Notes: a model not told the origin generated them from the letters alone. A stretch of 64,000 nucleotides of DNA from Myxococcus fulvus (GCF_900111765.1 NZ_FOIB01000001.1:992001-1056000), one strand, 5' to 3'. Positions 49,175 to 58,215 are shown, counted from the stretch's first letter. Numbers and translations: made by a program.

Positions 49175-50647
49175 TCAGTCGATGGATGTCATGTGCTCGG
49201 CCAGGGCGGCAGCGAGCCGATTATAGCTGTCCTCCCGACGGGTGTCGTGGTTGCACAGGGGCGCGGTCAGGACCGGCAATCCCTTGCGCTGGCGCAGCGT
49301 GTCGACGAAGGCGCGGCTCAGACGAGGATTCTTGAACAGGTCATGGATGAAGGTGCCGAAGATGGGCAGCCGCTCGTGCACCGCGCCATCGAAGCCACCG
49401 GGGTGGGCATACATCGGCCGCGCGCTGTCGTACCGGATGAGCCCGGAATGAATCTCATACCCGGACACCTCGCCCGCATCCCGCAAGGGATTGTCCTTCG
49501 TCGGAGTGTAGTGACGGTTGAAGACCGTCTTTCCCGGCAGGAACTCCACGTCGATGTCCAAGAGGCCCAGGCCGGTGGTGCTGCCGTGCTCGGACTCGCG
49601 GCGGTGCTCGTCGAGCAGGTTGCGCCCCAGCATCTGGAAGCCGCCGCAGATGCCGACGATGGGCGTGGTGGCGCTCAGCTCCTGGAGCACGCGCTCGAAG
49701 CCGATGCGCCGCAGGTGGACCAGGTCCCCCACCGTGTTCTTCGTGCCAGGCAGGATGATGGCGTCGGGCGCGCCCAGTTGGTCCACGGAGCGCACGAAGC
49801 GCACGCGCACATGGGGCTCCTCCTGGAGGTAGTCGAAGTCCGTGCTGTTGGAGATGTGGGGCAGATAGAGGACGGCGATGTCGACCTCGGGCGTGCCGTG
49901 CATGCGGGGCTGGACGCGGTCCTCCTCCTCCAGCGCGAGGGACAGGTAGGGCAGCACCCCGACGACGGGCTTCTTCGCGTGCTGCTCGATGAAGTCCACG
50001 GCCGGCTGGAGGACCTGCCGGTCTCCTCGGAACTTGTTGATGATGAAGCCGGAGATTCGCGCGACGTCCTCGGGGGCGACCAGCTCCAGGACGCGCAGCG
50101 TGCCGAGCAGCTCCGCCACGACGCCGCCCTTGTCGATGTCCGCAGCCACGAAGACGCGGGCGTCCAGGCGGTGGGCCACCTCCATGTTCACCACGTCGAA
50201 CGGGCGCAGGTTGGGCTCCGCGCAGCTCCCCGCGCCCTCGGCGATGACCAGGTCGTAGTGGCGGTTCAGGTGGTCGATGGACTCCTGGATGGCGGCGAGC
50301 TTGAGGGCCCGGTGCGTGTCGGCCAGGAAGTACTCGCGCGCGTCGACGTCCCGGTGGGGCTTGCCGTGGATGATGAGCTGGCTGACGCTGTCCGACTTGG
50401 GCTTGAGCAGCAGCGGGTTCATGTGGACGATGGGCCGCTGCCGCGCCGCGAAGGACTGCACCGCGGTGGCGCGGGCAATCTCCTCGTTCTCCTCGGTGAC
50501 GAAGGAGTTGAGGGACATGTTCTGCGACTTGAACGGGGCCACGCGCAGGCCCCGGTTGGCGTACAGGCGGCACAGCCCGGCCACCAGCGTGGTCTTCCCC
50601 ACGTGGGAACCCGTGCCCTGAATCATGAGGTGGGGGTGCTTCGACAT
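49175..50647 (-). CDS. cobQ: Cobyric acid synthase
   Basis: 490-residue glutamine-dependent amidotransferase that amidates four corrin side chains (b, d, e, g) of adenosylcobyrinic acid a,c-diamide. The ATP-binding P-loop-like GTGSHVGKTT is at 11-20, and the C-terminal GATase domain has the catalytic Cys in VGICGGFQMLG (near 335) and the His in GTFIHDLF. PFKSQNMSLNS and AEGAGSCAEPNL are diagnostic. It diverges from btuF across 70 bp. No other corrin-ring gene is in the window, so it could also serve salvage. Confidence 0.96.
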   Translation of the reverse strand: MSKHPHLMIQGTGSHVGKTTLVAGLCRLYANRGLRVAPFKSQNMSLNSFVTEENEEIARATAVQSFAARQRPIVHMNPLLLKPKSDSVSQLIIHGKPHRDVDAREYFLADTHRALKLAAIQESIDHLNRHYDLVIAEGAGSCAEPNLRPFDVVNMEVAHRLDARVFVAADIDKGGVVAELLGTLRVLELVAPEDVARISGFIINKFRGDRQVLQPAVDFIEQHAKKPVVGVLPYLSLALEEEDRVQPRMHGTPEVDIAVLYLPHISNSTDFDYLQEEPHVRVRFVRSVDQLGAPDAIILPGTKNTVGDLVHLRRIGFERVLQELSATTPIVGICGGFQMLGRNLLDEHRRESEHGSTTGLGLLDIDVEFLPGKTVFNRHYTPTKDNPLRDAGEVSGYEIHSGLIRYDSARPMYAHPGGFDGAVHERLPIFGTFIHDLFKNPRLSRAFVDTLRQRKGLPVLTAPLCNHDTRREDSYNRLAAALAEHMTSID

Positions 50648-50685
50648 GGCGGGCCTCCTCCGGCGGGTGCACTATAAGGCGCTCG

Positions 50686-50707
50686 TCACGCACTCCTCGG
50701 TGCGTGA
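50686..50707. promoter_or_regulatory. Inverted repeat in the cobQ-btuF divergent promoter region
   Basis: TCACGCAC / GTGCGTGA, a perfect 8-bp repeat with a 6-base loop, inside the 70-bp gap between the divergent genes. A TATAAG at 50673 may be part of a promoter. I see no cobalamin riboswitch here; a protein operator is a reasonable guess. Confidence 0.55.
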
Positions 50708-50717
50708 TTGTCCTCCC

Positions 50718-51587
50718 ATGTCCCCTTCGCGCTCCTTCCGTCTCCTCGGCCTCGCGCTCCTAATCCTCGCGGGCTGCCAGCGCTCCTCGCCTCCGCCCCA
50801 GGAGCCGGGCGCGCGGCGGCTCGTCTCGCTGTCCCCCGGAATCACGGAGACGCTCTACGCGCTGGGTGCGGGGTCGCAGGTGGTGGGGCGCTCGGACTAT
50901 TCGTCCTGGCCCCCCGAGGCGCAGGGCGTGCCCAAGGTCGGCTCCACGCTGGCCCCCAACTACGAGGCCATCGCCCGGCTCAAGCCCACGCTCATCCTGG
51001 ATGAGCAGGTGAAGCAGGCCCCCGCGGGCTCCCTGGCCGCCGTCGCGCCGGTGAAGGTGCTGCCCTGGCTCACCGTGGACGACGTGGCGAACGGGGTCCG
51101 CGAGCTGGGCCGGCAGACGGGCCGCGAGGCGCAGGCGAACGAGCTGGCCGCGAAGGTGGAGAGCACGCTGAAGCGCGCCCCTCCGAAGGACGCGCCCCGG
51201 GTGCTGCTGGTGATTGGTGACGCGGAGGCCGGGCTCTCCAGCATCTGGTACATCCGCAAGGGCTCGCTGCACGGCGCGGCGCTGGAGGCCGCGGGCGCGC
51301 GCAACTCCGTCGCCGAGGACCCCGGTGGTCCTCCGAACATCTCCGTCGAGCAGTTGATGACGTTGGACCCGGACATCATCCTCGTGTTGCTCGAAGGCCC
51401 CGTGCCGACGCCCGAGGAGGAGGCGCGGCAGCTGGCCGCGTGGAAGCAGCTGTCGGTGCTGCGCGCGGTGAAGGAGGGGCGTGTGAAGCTGGTGGCGGGG
51501 CCGGGCGTGCAGTCCACGGGGCCGCGCATCCTGGACCTGGTGGAGCGACTTCGAGCCTCGCTGCGGTTCGACGCGAAGACGCCATGA
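50718..51587 (+). CDS. btuF: B12 ABC transporter substrate-binding lipoprotein
   Basis: 289-residue periplasmic binding protein of the BtuF/FecB class. The lipobox LILAGC gives Cys20. Segments RLVSLSPGITETLYALGAGS and VGRSDYSSWPPEA (residues about 40-75) are typical of BtuF and corrinoid binders. Its stop overlaps the ATPase start (ATGA). The ATG at 50718 is preferred over earlier codons because it begins a normal signal peptide. A haem or siderophore role is the alternative; the neighbouring cob genes favour corrinoids. Confidence 0.88.
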   Translation: MSPSRSFRLLGLALLILAGCQRSSPPPQEPGARRLVSLSPGITETLYALGAGSQVVGRSDYSSWPPEAQGVPKVGSTLAPNYEAIARLKPTLILDEQVKQAPAGSLAAVAPVKVLPWLTVDDVANGVRELGRQTGREAQANELAAKVESTLKRAPPKDAPRVLLVIGDAEAGLSSIWYIRKGSLHGAALEAAGARNSVAEDPGGPPNISVEQLMTLDPDIILVLLEGPVPTPEEEARQLAAWKQLSVLRAVKEGRVKLVAGPGVQSTGPRILDLVERLRASLRFDAKTP

Positions 51588-52378
51588 CGTCCACGCTGGA
51601 GGTCTCCGGGGCGACGGTGCGCAAGGGGGAGCGGACGCTGCTGGCGGACGTGTCCCTGCGGCTCGGGTCCGGAGACTTCGTGGCGGTGGTGGGCCCCAAC
51701 GGCGCGGGCAAGACGACGCTGATGCGCGTGGCGCTCGGACTCGAGCGGCCGGACTCGGGGCGTGTCACGGTGGATGGGCGCGACGTGGCGGCGCTGTCGC
51801 CCCGGGAGCGCGCGGCCCATGTCGCGTGGCTGCCCCAGCGCGTGCAGGTCTCCGAGCCCATCACCGCGCTGGAGCACGTGGCCGCGGCGCGCTATCGCTT
51901 CCGGGAGTCGCATCGTCGCTCGGAGGAGCAGGCGCGGGCGGCGCTCGAGCGGGTGCAGGCGGAGGGGCTCGCCGCGCGGCGAATCACGGAGCTATCCGGC
52001 GGGGAGCAGCAGCGGGTCGCGGTGGCGGCGCTGCTGGCGCAGGAGTCTCCGCTGGTGATGTTGGACGAGCCAGCGAACTTCCTGGACCCCGCGCAGCAAC
52101 TGGAGCTGTACGCGCTCGTGGGGCGGCTGTGGCGCTCGGGGCTGGGGGTGCTGTGCATCACGCATGACATCAACGTGCTCGCCCACGCGGTGCGGCACGG
52201 GGGCGAGGGACGGATTCGGGTGCTGGGGTTGTCGCGTGGCCAGGTGGCCTTCGAGTCGCACTACGACGCGCCGGAGCTGGGCGAGCACCTGGGGCAGGTG
52301 TTCTCCGTGCGGATGCGTGGCGTGGAGGTCGAGGGCCGGAGGGTCTTCGTGGGCCTGCCGCTGGAGGGGGGCGAATGA
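51584..52378 (+). CDS. btuD: B12 ABC transporter ATP-binding protein
   Basis: 264-residue ATPase of the iron/B12 importer class. Walker A GPNGAGKTT is at 37-45, the Q-loop in WLPQRV, signature ELSGGEQQR (about 134) and Walker B LVMLDEPANFLD, with the switch His in CITHDIN. Both ends overlap neighbours as ATGA. It powers the btuC channel. Confidence 0.92.
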   Translation: MTSTLEVSGATVRKGERTLLADVSLRLGSGDFVAVVGPNGAGKTTLMRVALGLERPDSGRVTVDGRDVAALSPRERAAHVAWLPQRVQVSEPITALEHVAAARYRFRESHRRSEEQARAALERVQAEGLAARRITELSGGEQQRVAVAALLAQESPLVMLDEPANFLDPAQQLELYALVGRLWRSGLGVLCITHDINVLAHAVRHGGEGRIRVLGLSRGQVAFESHYDAPELGEHLGQVFSVRMRGVEVEGRRVFVGLPLEGGE

Positions 52379-53316
52379 AGGCCCGGCTGGTGGTGATGTT
52401 GCTGTTGTGCGGGCTGGTGGTGGTCGCCGCGCCGTTCATCGGGCCGCCGATGCCACCGGACGCGCGGGACTTCATCCTCTGGCAGCTGCGCATCCCCCGG
52501 ACGCTGATGGCGTTGCTGGTGGGGGGCACGCTGTCGCTGGTGGGGGCGGTGTACCAGTCGCTCTTCGCCAATCCGCTCGCGGCGCCGAGCACGGTGGGCA
52601 CCACGGCCGGGGCCACGCTGGGAGCGCTGGTGGCCATCGTGCTGGGGGCCCGCTCGGTGCTGTGGGGGCTGCCGCTCATCACCGCGTCCGCCTTCGCCGG
52701 GGCGCTGGGGGTCAGCCTGTTGGTGGCCGCCATTGCAGCGGGGCGGGGCGTGCGGATGAACGACCTGGTGCTCGCGGGCATCGCCTTCTCGATGGCGGCG
52801 GGCGCCATCTCCACGGGCGTGCAGTTCTCGGCGGACTCGGCGGAGCTGCTGGCGGCCACGCGGTGGACCATGGGGCACCTGCCGCAGGTGGGCTACCAGG
52901 GAATCATCGCGCTCGTGCCCATCGCGGCCGTGTCGGTGGTGGGGCTTCTGTCGCTGACGCGGGCGCTGGAGGTGTTCATCTCCGGCGAGGAGCACGCTGA
53001 GTCGCAGGGCGTCAACGTGCGCGTGGTGCGCATGGCCTCGATTGGCCTGGGGGCGCTCGGCGTGGCGGGCTGTGTCGCGTGGTGTGGCCCCATCGCGTTC
53101 GTGGAGCTCATCGTCCCGCACATCGTCCGACGCGTGCTGGGCGTGAGCCGGCGCGTGCTGCTGCCGTGCTCGGTCATCGTGGGCGCGAGCTTCCTGGCGC
53201 TCTGTGACGCAGCCTCCCGCGTCATCCTCCCGGGGCGAGAGCCGCCCGTGGGTCTGGTGACGGCGGCGCTGGGCACGCCGCTGCTCGTGTATCTGGTGGC
53301 GCGCAAGTCGCGCTGA
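52375..53316 (+). CDS. btuC: B12 ABC transporter permease
   Basis: 313-residue FecCD/BtuC permease with about nine membrane segments. Typical parts are WQLRIPRTLMALLVGG, GAVYQSLFANPLAAPSTVG, LAGIAFS and PHIVRRVLG (the last contacts the ATPase). Two copies form the pore. Overlaps btuD by ATGA. It ends 9 bp from the convergent P450 gene, with no room for a terminator hairpin. Confidence 0.94.
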   Translation: MKARLVVMLLLCGLVVVAAPFIGPPMPPDARDFILWQLRIPRTLMALLVGGTLSLVGAVYQSLFANPLAAPSTVGTTAGATLGALVAIVLGARSVLWGLPLITASAFAGALGVSLLVAAIAAGRGVRMNDLVLAGIAFSMAAGAISTGVQFSADSAELLAATRWTMGHLPQVGYQGIIALVPIAAVSVVGLLSLTRALEVFISGEEHAESQGVNVRVVRMASIGLGALGVAGCVAWCGPIAFVELIVPHIVRRVLGVSRRVLLPCSVIVGASFLALCDAASRVILPGREPPVGLVTAALGTPLLVYLVARKSR

Positions 53317-53325
53317 GCCTCGGGC

Positions 53326-54579
53326 TCAGAGTTGGCAGGGCAGGGTGGTGAGGCCGCGGAACACGGCGGTGTCGCGCCGCTTCCACGCACCGGGCACAAG
53401 CCGGAGCTGCGGCAGCTCGCGCGCCAGCGTCCCGAAGGCACTCTGAGCCTCGATGCGCCCAAGCGCCGCGCCGACACATTGGTGGAGGCCGTGGCCGAAG
53501 GCGACGTGCTGGAGGTCCGTGCGCTGGATGTCCAGCGCATCAGGGTTCTCGAAGCGCCTGGGGTCCCGATTCGCCGCGCCGAGCAGCACCCACGCCCACT
53601 CACCGGCGCGGACGTGCGTGCCACCCACGTCCACGTCCTCCTGCGCCATGCGCGAGACGAGCTGCAGGGGCGTGTCGAAGCGCAGCACCTCCTCCACCGC
53701 GCCCTTGGCGCGCGAGGGCTCGGCGCACAGCGCCTCCCACTGCGCGCGGTGCTCCATCAACGCGAGCATCCCGTTGCCCATGAGGTTGACGGAGGTGTCG
53801 TAGCCGCCGAAGAGCAGCAGCATGCACGTGGGCAACAGCTCCTCCTCGCTCAGCGCCTGCTCGTCCTCCTGCGCTGCCACCAGCAGCCCGAGGACGTCCG
53901 TGCGCCGCGACTTCCGACGTCGAACCACGGCGGCCTGGAGGGACTGGTGCACCTCGCGCGTGGCGGCGCTCGCGGCCTCGCGAACCCCCAGGGGCGCGGA
54001 AGCATCCGCGCACCGGGCGAGGCACAGCGCCCAGTGCTGATAGAGCCCCTCATCCAAATCATCCGCGCCCACCAACTGGCGCAGCGTGCTGCGGGCCAGG
54101 GGCATGGCGAACTCGGAGATGACATCCATTCCTCCGCGCTGGCGCGCCTGGAAGACCAGGGACTCCGCCAGGGCCTGGATGTGGATGGCCAGCTCCTTCA
54201 TGCGAGGGCCCAGGGCGCGCTTCGTCACCGCGCGCAGGCGCGTGTGGTCCGGCGGGTCCATCAGCAGGAACCACTGGTTGTGCATGGCGGACAGCGCCGC
54301 GAGCGCCTCCGGCGGGGGAGGGTAGTCCTGGGGGCGGCGCTTCCTCGCGCTGGCGATGTTCCGACTGAAGCGGGGATTGGCCAGCACCTCCAGGCAGTCG
54401 GCGTGCCGGGAGAACAGCCACAGCTGGGACTCGGCGCTCCAGCACGCCGGCTGCTCGAGGAGCCGCGCGTAGACGGCATAGGGATTGTCGAGCGCCTGCG
54501 GAGAGAAGAGGTCGGGCGTCTTTCCGGGAGCATGGGTGACGGGACGTCCGCTGGCCTCGCCTGGCGGTTGGGTCTCCAT
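53326..54579 (-). CDS. Cytochrome P450
   Basis: 417-residue soluble bacterial-type P450. The heme-thiolate signature FGHGLHQCVGAALGR puts the ligand at Cys368; the ExxR motif is EEVLR at about 297-300; the I-helix reads LLFGGYDTS, with Asp-Thr where Glu/Asp-Thr is expected. Substrate unknown. The ATG at 54579 (GGGGGCG upstream) is preferred over a TTG at 54615. It needs a ferredoxin and reductase that are not nearby. Placed between btuC and cobC, but I see no biochemical reason for a corrinoid role. Confidence 0.92.
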   Translation of the reverse strand: METQPPGEASGRPVTHAPGKTPDLFSPQALDNPYAVYARLLEQPACWSAESQLWLFSRHADCLEVLANPRFSRNIASARKRRPQDYPPPPEALAALSAMHNQWFLLMDPPDHTRLRAVTKRALGPRMKELAIHIQALAESLVFQARQRGGMDVISEFAMPLARSTLRQLVGADDLDEGLYQHWALCLARCADASAPLGVREAASAATREVHQSLQAAVVRRRKSRRTDVLGLLVAAQEDEQALSEEELLPTCMLLLFGGYDTSVNLMGNGMLALMEHRAQWEALCAEPSRAKGAVEEVLRFDTPLQLVSRMAQEDVDVGGTHVRAGEWAWVLLGAANRDPRRFENPDALDIQRTDLQHVAFGHGLHQCVGAALGRIEAQSAFGTLARELPQLRLVPGAWKRRDTAVFRGLTTLPCQL

Positions 54580-54679
54580 GCGCGTGACGCCCCCTTGTGC
54601 ACGACGGAACTTCAATGCCAGACAGATGCGGGAAGGCTACGCCTCGCGCGGAAACACCGTCAAGCCGAGGCGTGGTGCG

Positions 54680-55300
54680 TCACGGCTCCGCGTTCATCAG
54701 CTTCACCACGGGCTCGTCGCCGTAGAAGTCGATGACGTTCACCGCCGCGTGCACCTGGTCCAGTCGGAACAGGTGCTCATCCGACATGCCGAGCGCCTCG
54801 CAGAGCAGGGTGCGGTTGACGCCGCCGTGCGACACCAGCGCGAAGCACTGTCCGGGGTGACGCGCCCGCAGCGCCCGGCCCCCTGTGCGCACGCGCTCGC
54901 GCATCTCGGAGAAGGTCTCTCCCTCGGGGAAGCGCACCTGTGCGGGGTGTGTCATCCACTCCGCGTACACGGCGGGGAAGCGGCGCTCGGCCTCCTCGTA
55001 GGTGAGGCCCTCGAAGAGCCCGAAGTCGATCTCGCGGAAGGCCTCCTCCACTTGAAGCCCCAGCCCCCGGCCCTCCGTCAGCCGCTTCGCCGTGTCGAGC
55101 GCGCGGAGCCGGGGACTCGAATACAGGCCGTGCAGCTCCACCTGCGCGAGCAGTCGCGCGGCGCGCTCGGCCTGGACGTGTCCCTCGGGCGCGAGGCCCA
55201 CGTCGAGCCTCCCGTAGCAGCGGCCCTTCATCTCCTCGGAGGGCTTGCCGTGCCTCACCAGGATCATGCGCGTCACGCCGCTCGGCAGTCGCCAGTCCAC
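54680..55300 (-). CDS. cobC: Alpha-ribazole phosphatase
   Basis: Histidine phosphatase of 206 residues that removes phosphate from alpha-ribazole 5'-phosphate (or adenosylcobalamin phosphate). The phosphohistidine motif is LVRHGKP; later the second His is in LVSHGGVNR. I start at the GTG at 55300 because AAAGGAAA lies 7 bases before it, while the ATG at 55267 has no ribosome site. Last gene of cobT-cobS-cobC, 28 bp behind cobS. Confidence 0.87.
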   Translation of the reverse strand: MDWRLPSGVTRMILVRHGKPSEEMKGRCYGRLDVGLAPEGHVQAERAARLLAQVELHGLYSSPRLRALDTAKRLTEGRGLGLQVEEAFREIDFGLFEGLTYEEAERRFPAVYAEWMTHPAQVRFPEGETFSEMRERVRTGGRALRARHPGQCFALVSHGGVNRTLLCEALGMSDEHLFRLDQVHAAVNVIDFYGDEPVVKLMNAEP

Positions 55301-55328
55301 GCGTCCGTTTCCTTTCGTCGAGCGCGCG

Positions 55329-56069
55329 TCAGCCGAGCGCCAGCGCGAGCACGAGCACCACCGCCTCGCACACCTCGGTGTTGGCGCCCATCGTATCGCC
55401 CGTGATTCCGTCAATCTTCTTCCGGCACCACAGGGCCTGGAGCATCGACACCAGGGCCACGGCCGCCATGATGACGCCGCCCTTCCAGCCCATGAGCCCG
55501 ACGGCGATGCCGAGCCCCAGCACCGTGGCCCCCGCCACCTCGACGCGCCCGACATAATCCGTGATGGCCATGCCGATGCCGCCGGAGCGGCGCGCATAGG
55601 GGAACAGCCACCCCTGGGGCACCGAGCCCCACCGGCCCAGGGTCAGCGCCACCACCAGCGCGACGTCCGCCTGTCCCCGCTCGAGCAGCGCCGCCAGCGC
55701 ACTCGACTTCAGCCCCACGTTCAGGAGCAGGGCCGTGCCGCCATACGCGCCGATGACGTGGTCGCGCATGATGCGCAGCACGTCCTCCTTCGTGCGCCCG
55801 CCACCGAAGCCGTCCGCCATGTCCGCCAGCCCGTCCAGGTGCAGCGCGCCGGTGAGCAGCGCGTAGACGATGAGCAGGATGAACGCCGTCACGGTGGCGG
55901 GCAGCAGGGGGAAGAGCGCGTGGCGCACGCCCACCAGGATGGCCGCGAGCAGCGCGCCGACGAGCGGGAAGCACAGCGTGGCGCGGCCCACGTCGCCGGC
56001 GTCGAACGTGGCCGCCCCGGGGACGGGGATGCGACTGAGGAACGCGATGCCGGCGAGGAGTCGCTTCAT
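55329..56069 (-). CDS. cobS: Adenosylcobinamide-GDP ribazoletransferase (cobalamin synthase)
   Basis: 246-residue membrane enzyme that joins alpha-ribazole (phosphate) to adenosylcobinamide-GDP. FLSRIPVPG at the start, LHLDGLADMADGFGGGRTKE and IMRDHVIGAYG in the middle and KKIDGITGDTMGA near the end are diagnostic; about six membrane segments. It is 54 bp behind cobT. Confidence 0.96.
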   Translation of the reverse strand: MKRLLAGIAFLSRIPVPGAATFDAGDVGRATLCFPLVGALLAAILVGVRHALFPLLPATVTAFILLIVYALLTGALHLDGLADMADGFGGGRTKEDVLRIMRDHVIGAYGGTALLLNVGLKSSALAALLERGQADVALVVALTLGRWGSVPQGWLFPYARRSGGIGMAITDYVGRVEVAGATVLGLGIAVGLMGWKGGVIMAAVALVSMLQALWCRKKIDGITGDTMGANTEVCEAVVLVLALALG

Positions 56070-56123
56070 GGGAGCCCAGGTATGGCGCGACTCCCGCCGG
56101 GTTTCCAGCCGGGGACACGCACT

Positions 56124-57185
56124 TCAGCGCTGCGACTTCTCCGCGACGCCGGCCGAGGCGAAGGTCGCCATCTCATGCAGCACGTGCAGGCTGCTGTCCA
56201 CCAGCCCCATCGCGAGCACCGCGCCGGTGCCCTCGCCCAGCCTCAGTCCCAAGTCCAGCAGGGGCCGCAGTCGCAGCGCCTCCAGCACCCGCCGGTGGCC
56301 CGCCTCGCGCGACATGTGGCTGGCCATGAGGAAGGGCATCACCCGGGGACACAGCCGGGCCGCCACCAGCCCGGCCACCGATGAGATGAAGCCATCCAGC
56401 ATCACCGGCACGCGCCGCGACGCCGCGCCGAGGGCCGCGCCCGCGAGCCCCGCGATTTCGAAGCCGCCCACCTTGGCGAGCACGTCCAGCGGGTCCGCCG
56501 CGTCCGGCTGGTTCACCACCAGCGCCCGCCGCACCACGTCCACCTTGCGCGTCAGGCCCGCGTCGTCCACGCCCGTGCCGCGCCCGGTGGCCATGTCCGG
56601 TGACACGCCCGCGAGCACACACGTCAGCGCCGCCGACGCGGTGGTGTTGCCGATGCCCATGTCACCCAGGCCGAGCAACGTCACGCCCGACTCCGCCAGC
56701 TCGATGGCCAGCAGCGCGCCCACGCTCAGCGCCTCCTCGGCCGTCTTGCGCGACATCGCCGGCCCCCGCGCGAGGTTCCCCGTGCCGGGGCCCATGCGGT
56801 GGTGGCGCACGCCCGTGAGCCCCTCCACGGGCACGCGCACGCCCATGTCGACGACCTCCACGCGCACGTCGTGCTGTCGCGACAGCACGTTGATGGCCGC
56901 GCCGCCCCGGGAGAAGTTGGCGACCATCTGCGCGGTGACTTCGGCGGGATAGGCGCTCACGCCCTCCTCCGTCACGCCATGGTCCGCCGCCATCACCACC
57001 ATGCCCTTGCGAGGCATCGCCGGAGCGGGCTCTCCCCGCAACGCGGCCCACTGACACGCCAGCTCCTCCAGGCGGCCGAGGCTGCCCTGGGGCTTGGTCT
57101 TCATGTCCAACAGGCCCTGGCACTGCCTGCCGGCCTCGACGTCAGGTTCGGGAATCCTGCCGAGCACGTCACGGTATGCGGGCAT
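56124..57185 (-). CDS. cobT: Nicotinate-nucleotide:dimethylbenzimidazole phosphoribosyltransferase
   Basis: 353-residue enzyme that makes alpha-ribazole phosphate, activating the lower ligand of B12. Signatures include QGSLGRLEELA, VMAADHGVTEEGVSAYP, NFSRGGAAINVL, MGIGNTTASAAL and the catalytic Glu region at the end. First gene of the cobT-cobS-cobC run. The 153-bp region before it (57186-57338) has a small CCCTTC/GAAGGG hairpin but no cobalamin riboswitch that I can find. Confidence 0.96.
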   Translation of the reverse strand: MPAYRDVLGRIPEPDVEAGRQCQGLLDMKTKPQGSLGRLEELACQWAALRGEPAPAMPRKGMVVMAADHGVTEEGVSAYPAEVTAQMVANFSRGGAAINVLSRQHDVRVEVVDMGVRVPVEGLTGVRHHRMGPGTGNLARGPAMSRKTAEEALSVGALLAIELAESGVTLLGLGDMGIGNTTASAALTCVLAGVSPDMATGRGTGVDDAGLTRKVDVVRRALVVNQPDAADPLDVLAKVGGFEIAGLAGAALGAASRRVPVMLDGFISSVAGLVAARLCPRVMPFLMASHMSREAGHRRVLEALRLRPLLDLGLRLGEGTGAVLAMGLVDSSLHVLHEMATFASAGVAEKSQR

Positions 57186-57338
57186 CGGGCCCCCTTCGCG
57201 GGAAGGGCTTCAAGCTAGGCGCTGCGCGTCCGGGGACACAACCCCGCACCGCGCTCGCGGGTCCCCGTGCTCGCGATGTGTCACGGCCCCTACAGCGCCG
57301 TTGTCTCGTGGGACAGGTGAGGACACTCCGGCCGTGCC

Positions 57339-57884
57339 TCAACCTCCGGACTTCACGACGGGCTCCTCGCCCTTGAAGCGCTTGCGCAGGGTCTGCGTGA
57401 CGACCGCGTCCCAGCGCGCGGAGAACACCTCGACGAAGGTTCGACGCCCGGGCCCCAGCGCGCACGCGAGGACGGCCAGCGTGGTGAAGAGCCCGATGAC
57501 CGAGTTCTGCCACGACGACAGGTTCCACTGCCCCTGCCAGAACCACTCCCGCATGCTCGTGGGCCAGTAGTAGTGGATGGGCCATCCAGGCCCGCTCCCC
57601 GCCAGGTCGCAGACGAGGTGCAGGTGGAACGCCACCATCGCGAGCACCGCCACCCGGGCGCGCTGCCGCGCCAATGCCACGCACACCGCCGTGGTGACGA
57701 GCGCGCCCACGTAGCCGTGGAAGAGCACGTGGTGATAGCGCGCGTACCACTCCTCGCCGCCCAGCAGCGTCAGCCCATCCAGGTCCGGCGCCAGCCCCGC
57801 GCACGTGACGAGGATGCGGTCCCTCCGCTCACGCAGCCCCTGGGCCGTGAGCCACGCCAGCTCCGCATGGACGATGGGGTTCAT
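57339..57884 (-). CDS. YdjM-like inner-membrane metal-dependent hydrolase (DUF457)
   Basis: 181-residue membrane protein with about four hydrophobic segments. Start MNPIVHAELAWL and the APDLDGL, YHHVLFH and FHLHLVCDLAGSG motifs supply conserved His/Asp residues that may bind metal. YdjM-type proteins have no settled function. Same strand as the small Cys-rich gene (34 bp upstream). Confidence 0.82.
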   Translation of the reverse strand: MNPIVHAELAWLTAQGLRERRDRILVTCAGLAPDLDGLTLLGGEEWYARYHHVLFHGYVGALVTTAVCVALARQRARVAVLAMVAFHLHLVCDLAGSGPGWPIHYYWPTSMREWFWQGQWNLSSWQNSVIGLFTTLAVLACALGPGRRTFVEVFSARWDAVVTQTLRKRFKGEEPVVKSGG

Positions 57885-57918
57885 GTCCCCACGAGCTTAC
57901 GGCGCCCTCGGCCCGCGC

Positions 57919-58143
57919 TCACAAGGGCAGGGGCGCCACGCGCGGCGTCCCCAGGAGCGCCAGCGTCCGCGCCGCCACGTCCACCAGCGTGGCCGAACAG
58001 GGTTGGCAGCCGCCTCCGCAGCAGCTCGGCCACTCGCCCTCCGGCTCGCGCAGCAGGGGGTACACGCAGCTGAGCAGGTAGTCCGGCAGACCGGCCTCGT
58101 CGCTCGCCTGCCGCAGCGCCGCCTGCACGGTGGGGTCTTTCAC
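57919..58143 (-). CDS. Small Cys-rich protein (CCGGGCQPC)
   Basis: 74-residue protein with a tight cysteine cluster CCGGGCQPC and a further Cys upstream (LLSCVYPLL), suggesting a bound metal or Fe-S cluster. I do not recognise the family. GGAGG at 58153-58157 lies 8 bases before the GTG at 58143, which I prefer over the GTG at 58152. It diverges from marR. Confidence 0.68.
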   Translation of the reverse strand: MKDPTVQAALRQASDEAGLPDYLLSCVYPLLREPEGEWPSCCGGGCQPCSATLVDVAARTLALLGTPRVAPLPL

Positions 58144-58215
58144 ATCCAGCACCTCCCCGTCATAACAGCGCGTCCGTTTCCTCCCACCGCCTCCACTATT
58201 TCGTTGCGCGCGGTA

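Noticed and set aside
53326..54579. P450 as a B12 biosynthesis enzyme
   Set aside because: No P450 is known in the aerobic or anaerobic corrin pathways, and the gene is convergent to btuC and separate from cobC by 100 bp.
57186..57338. Possible cobalamin riboswitch before cobT
   Set aside because: I looked for the conserved B12-box bases and core and did not find them on the relevant strand; only a small CCCTTC/GAAGGG hairpin is present.
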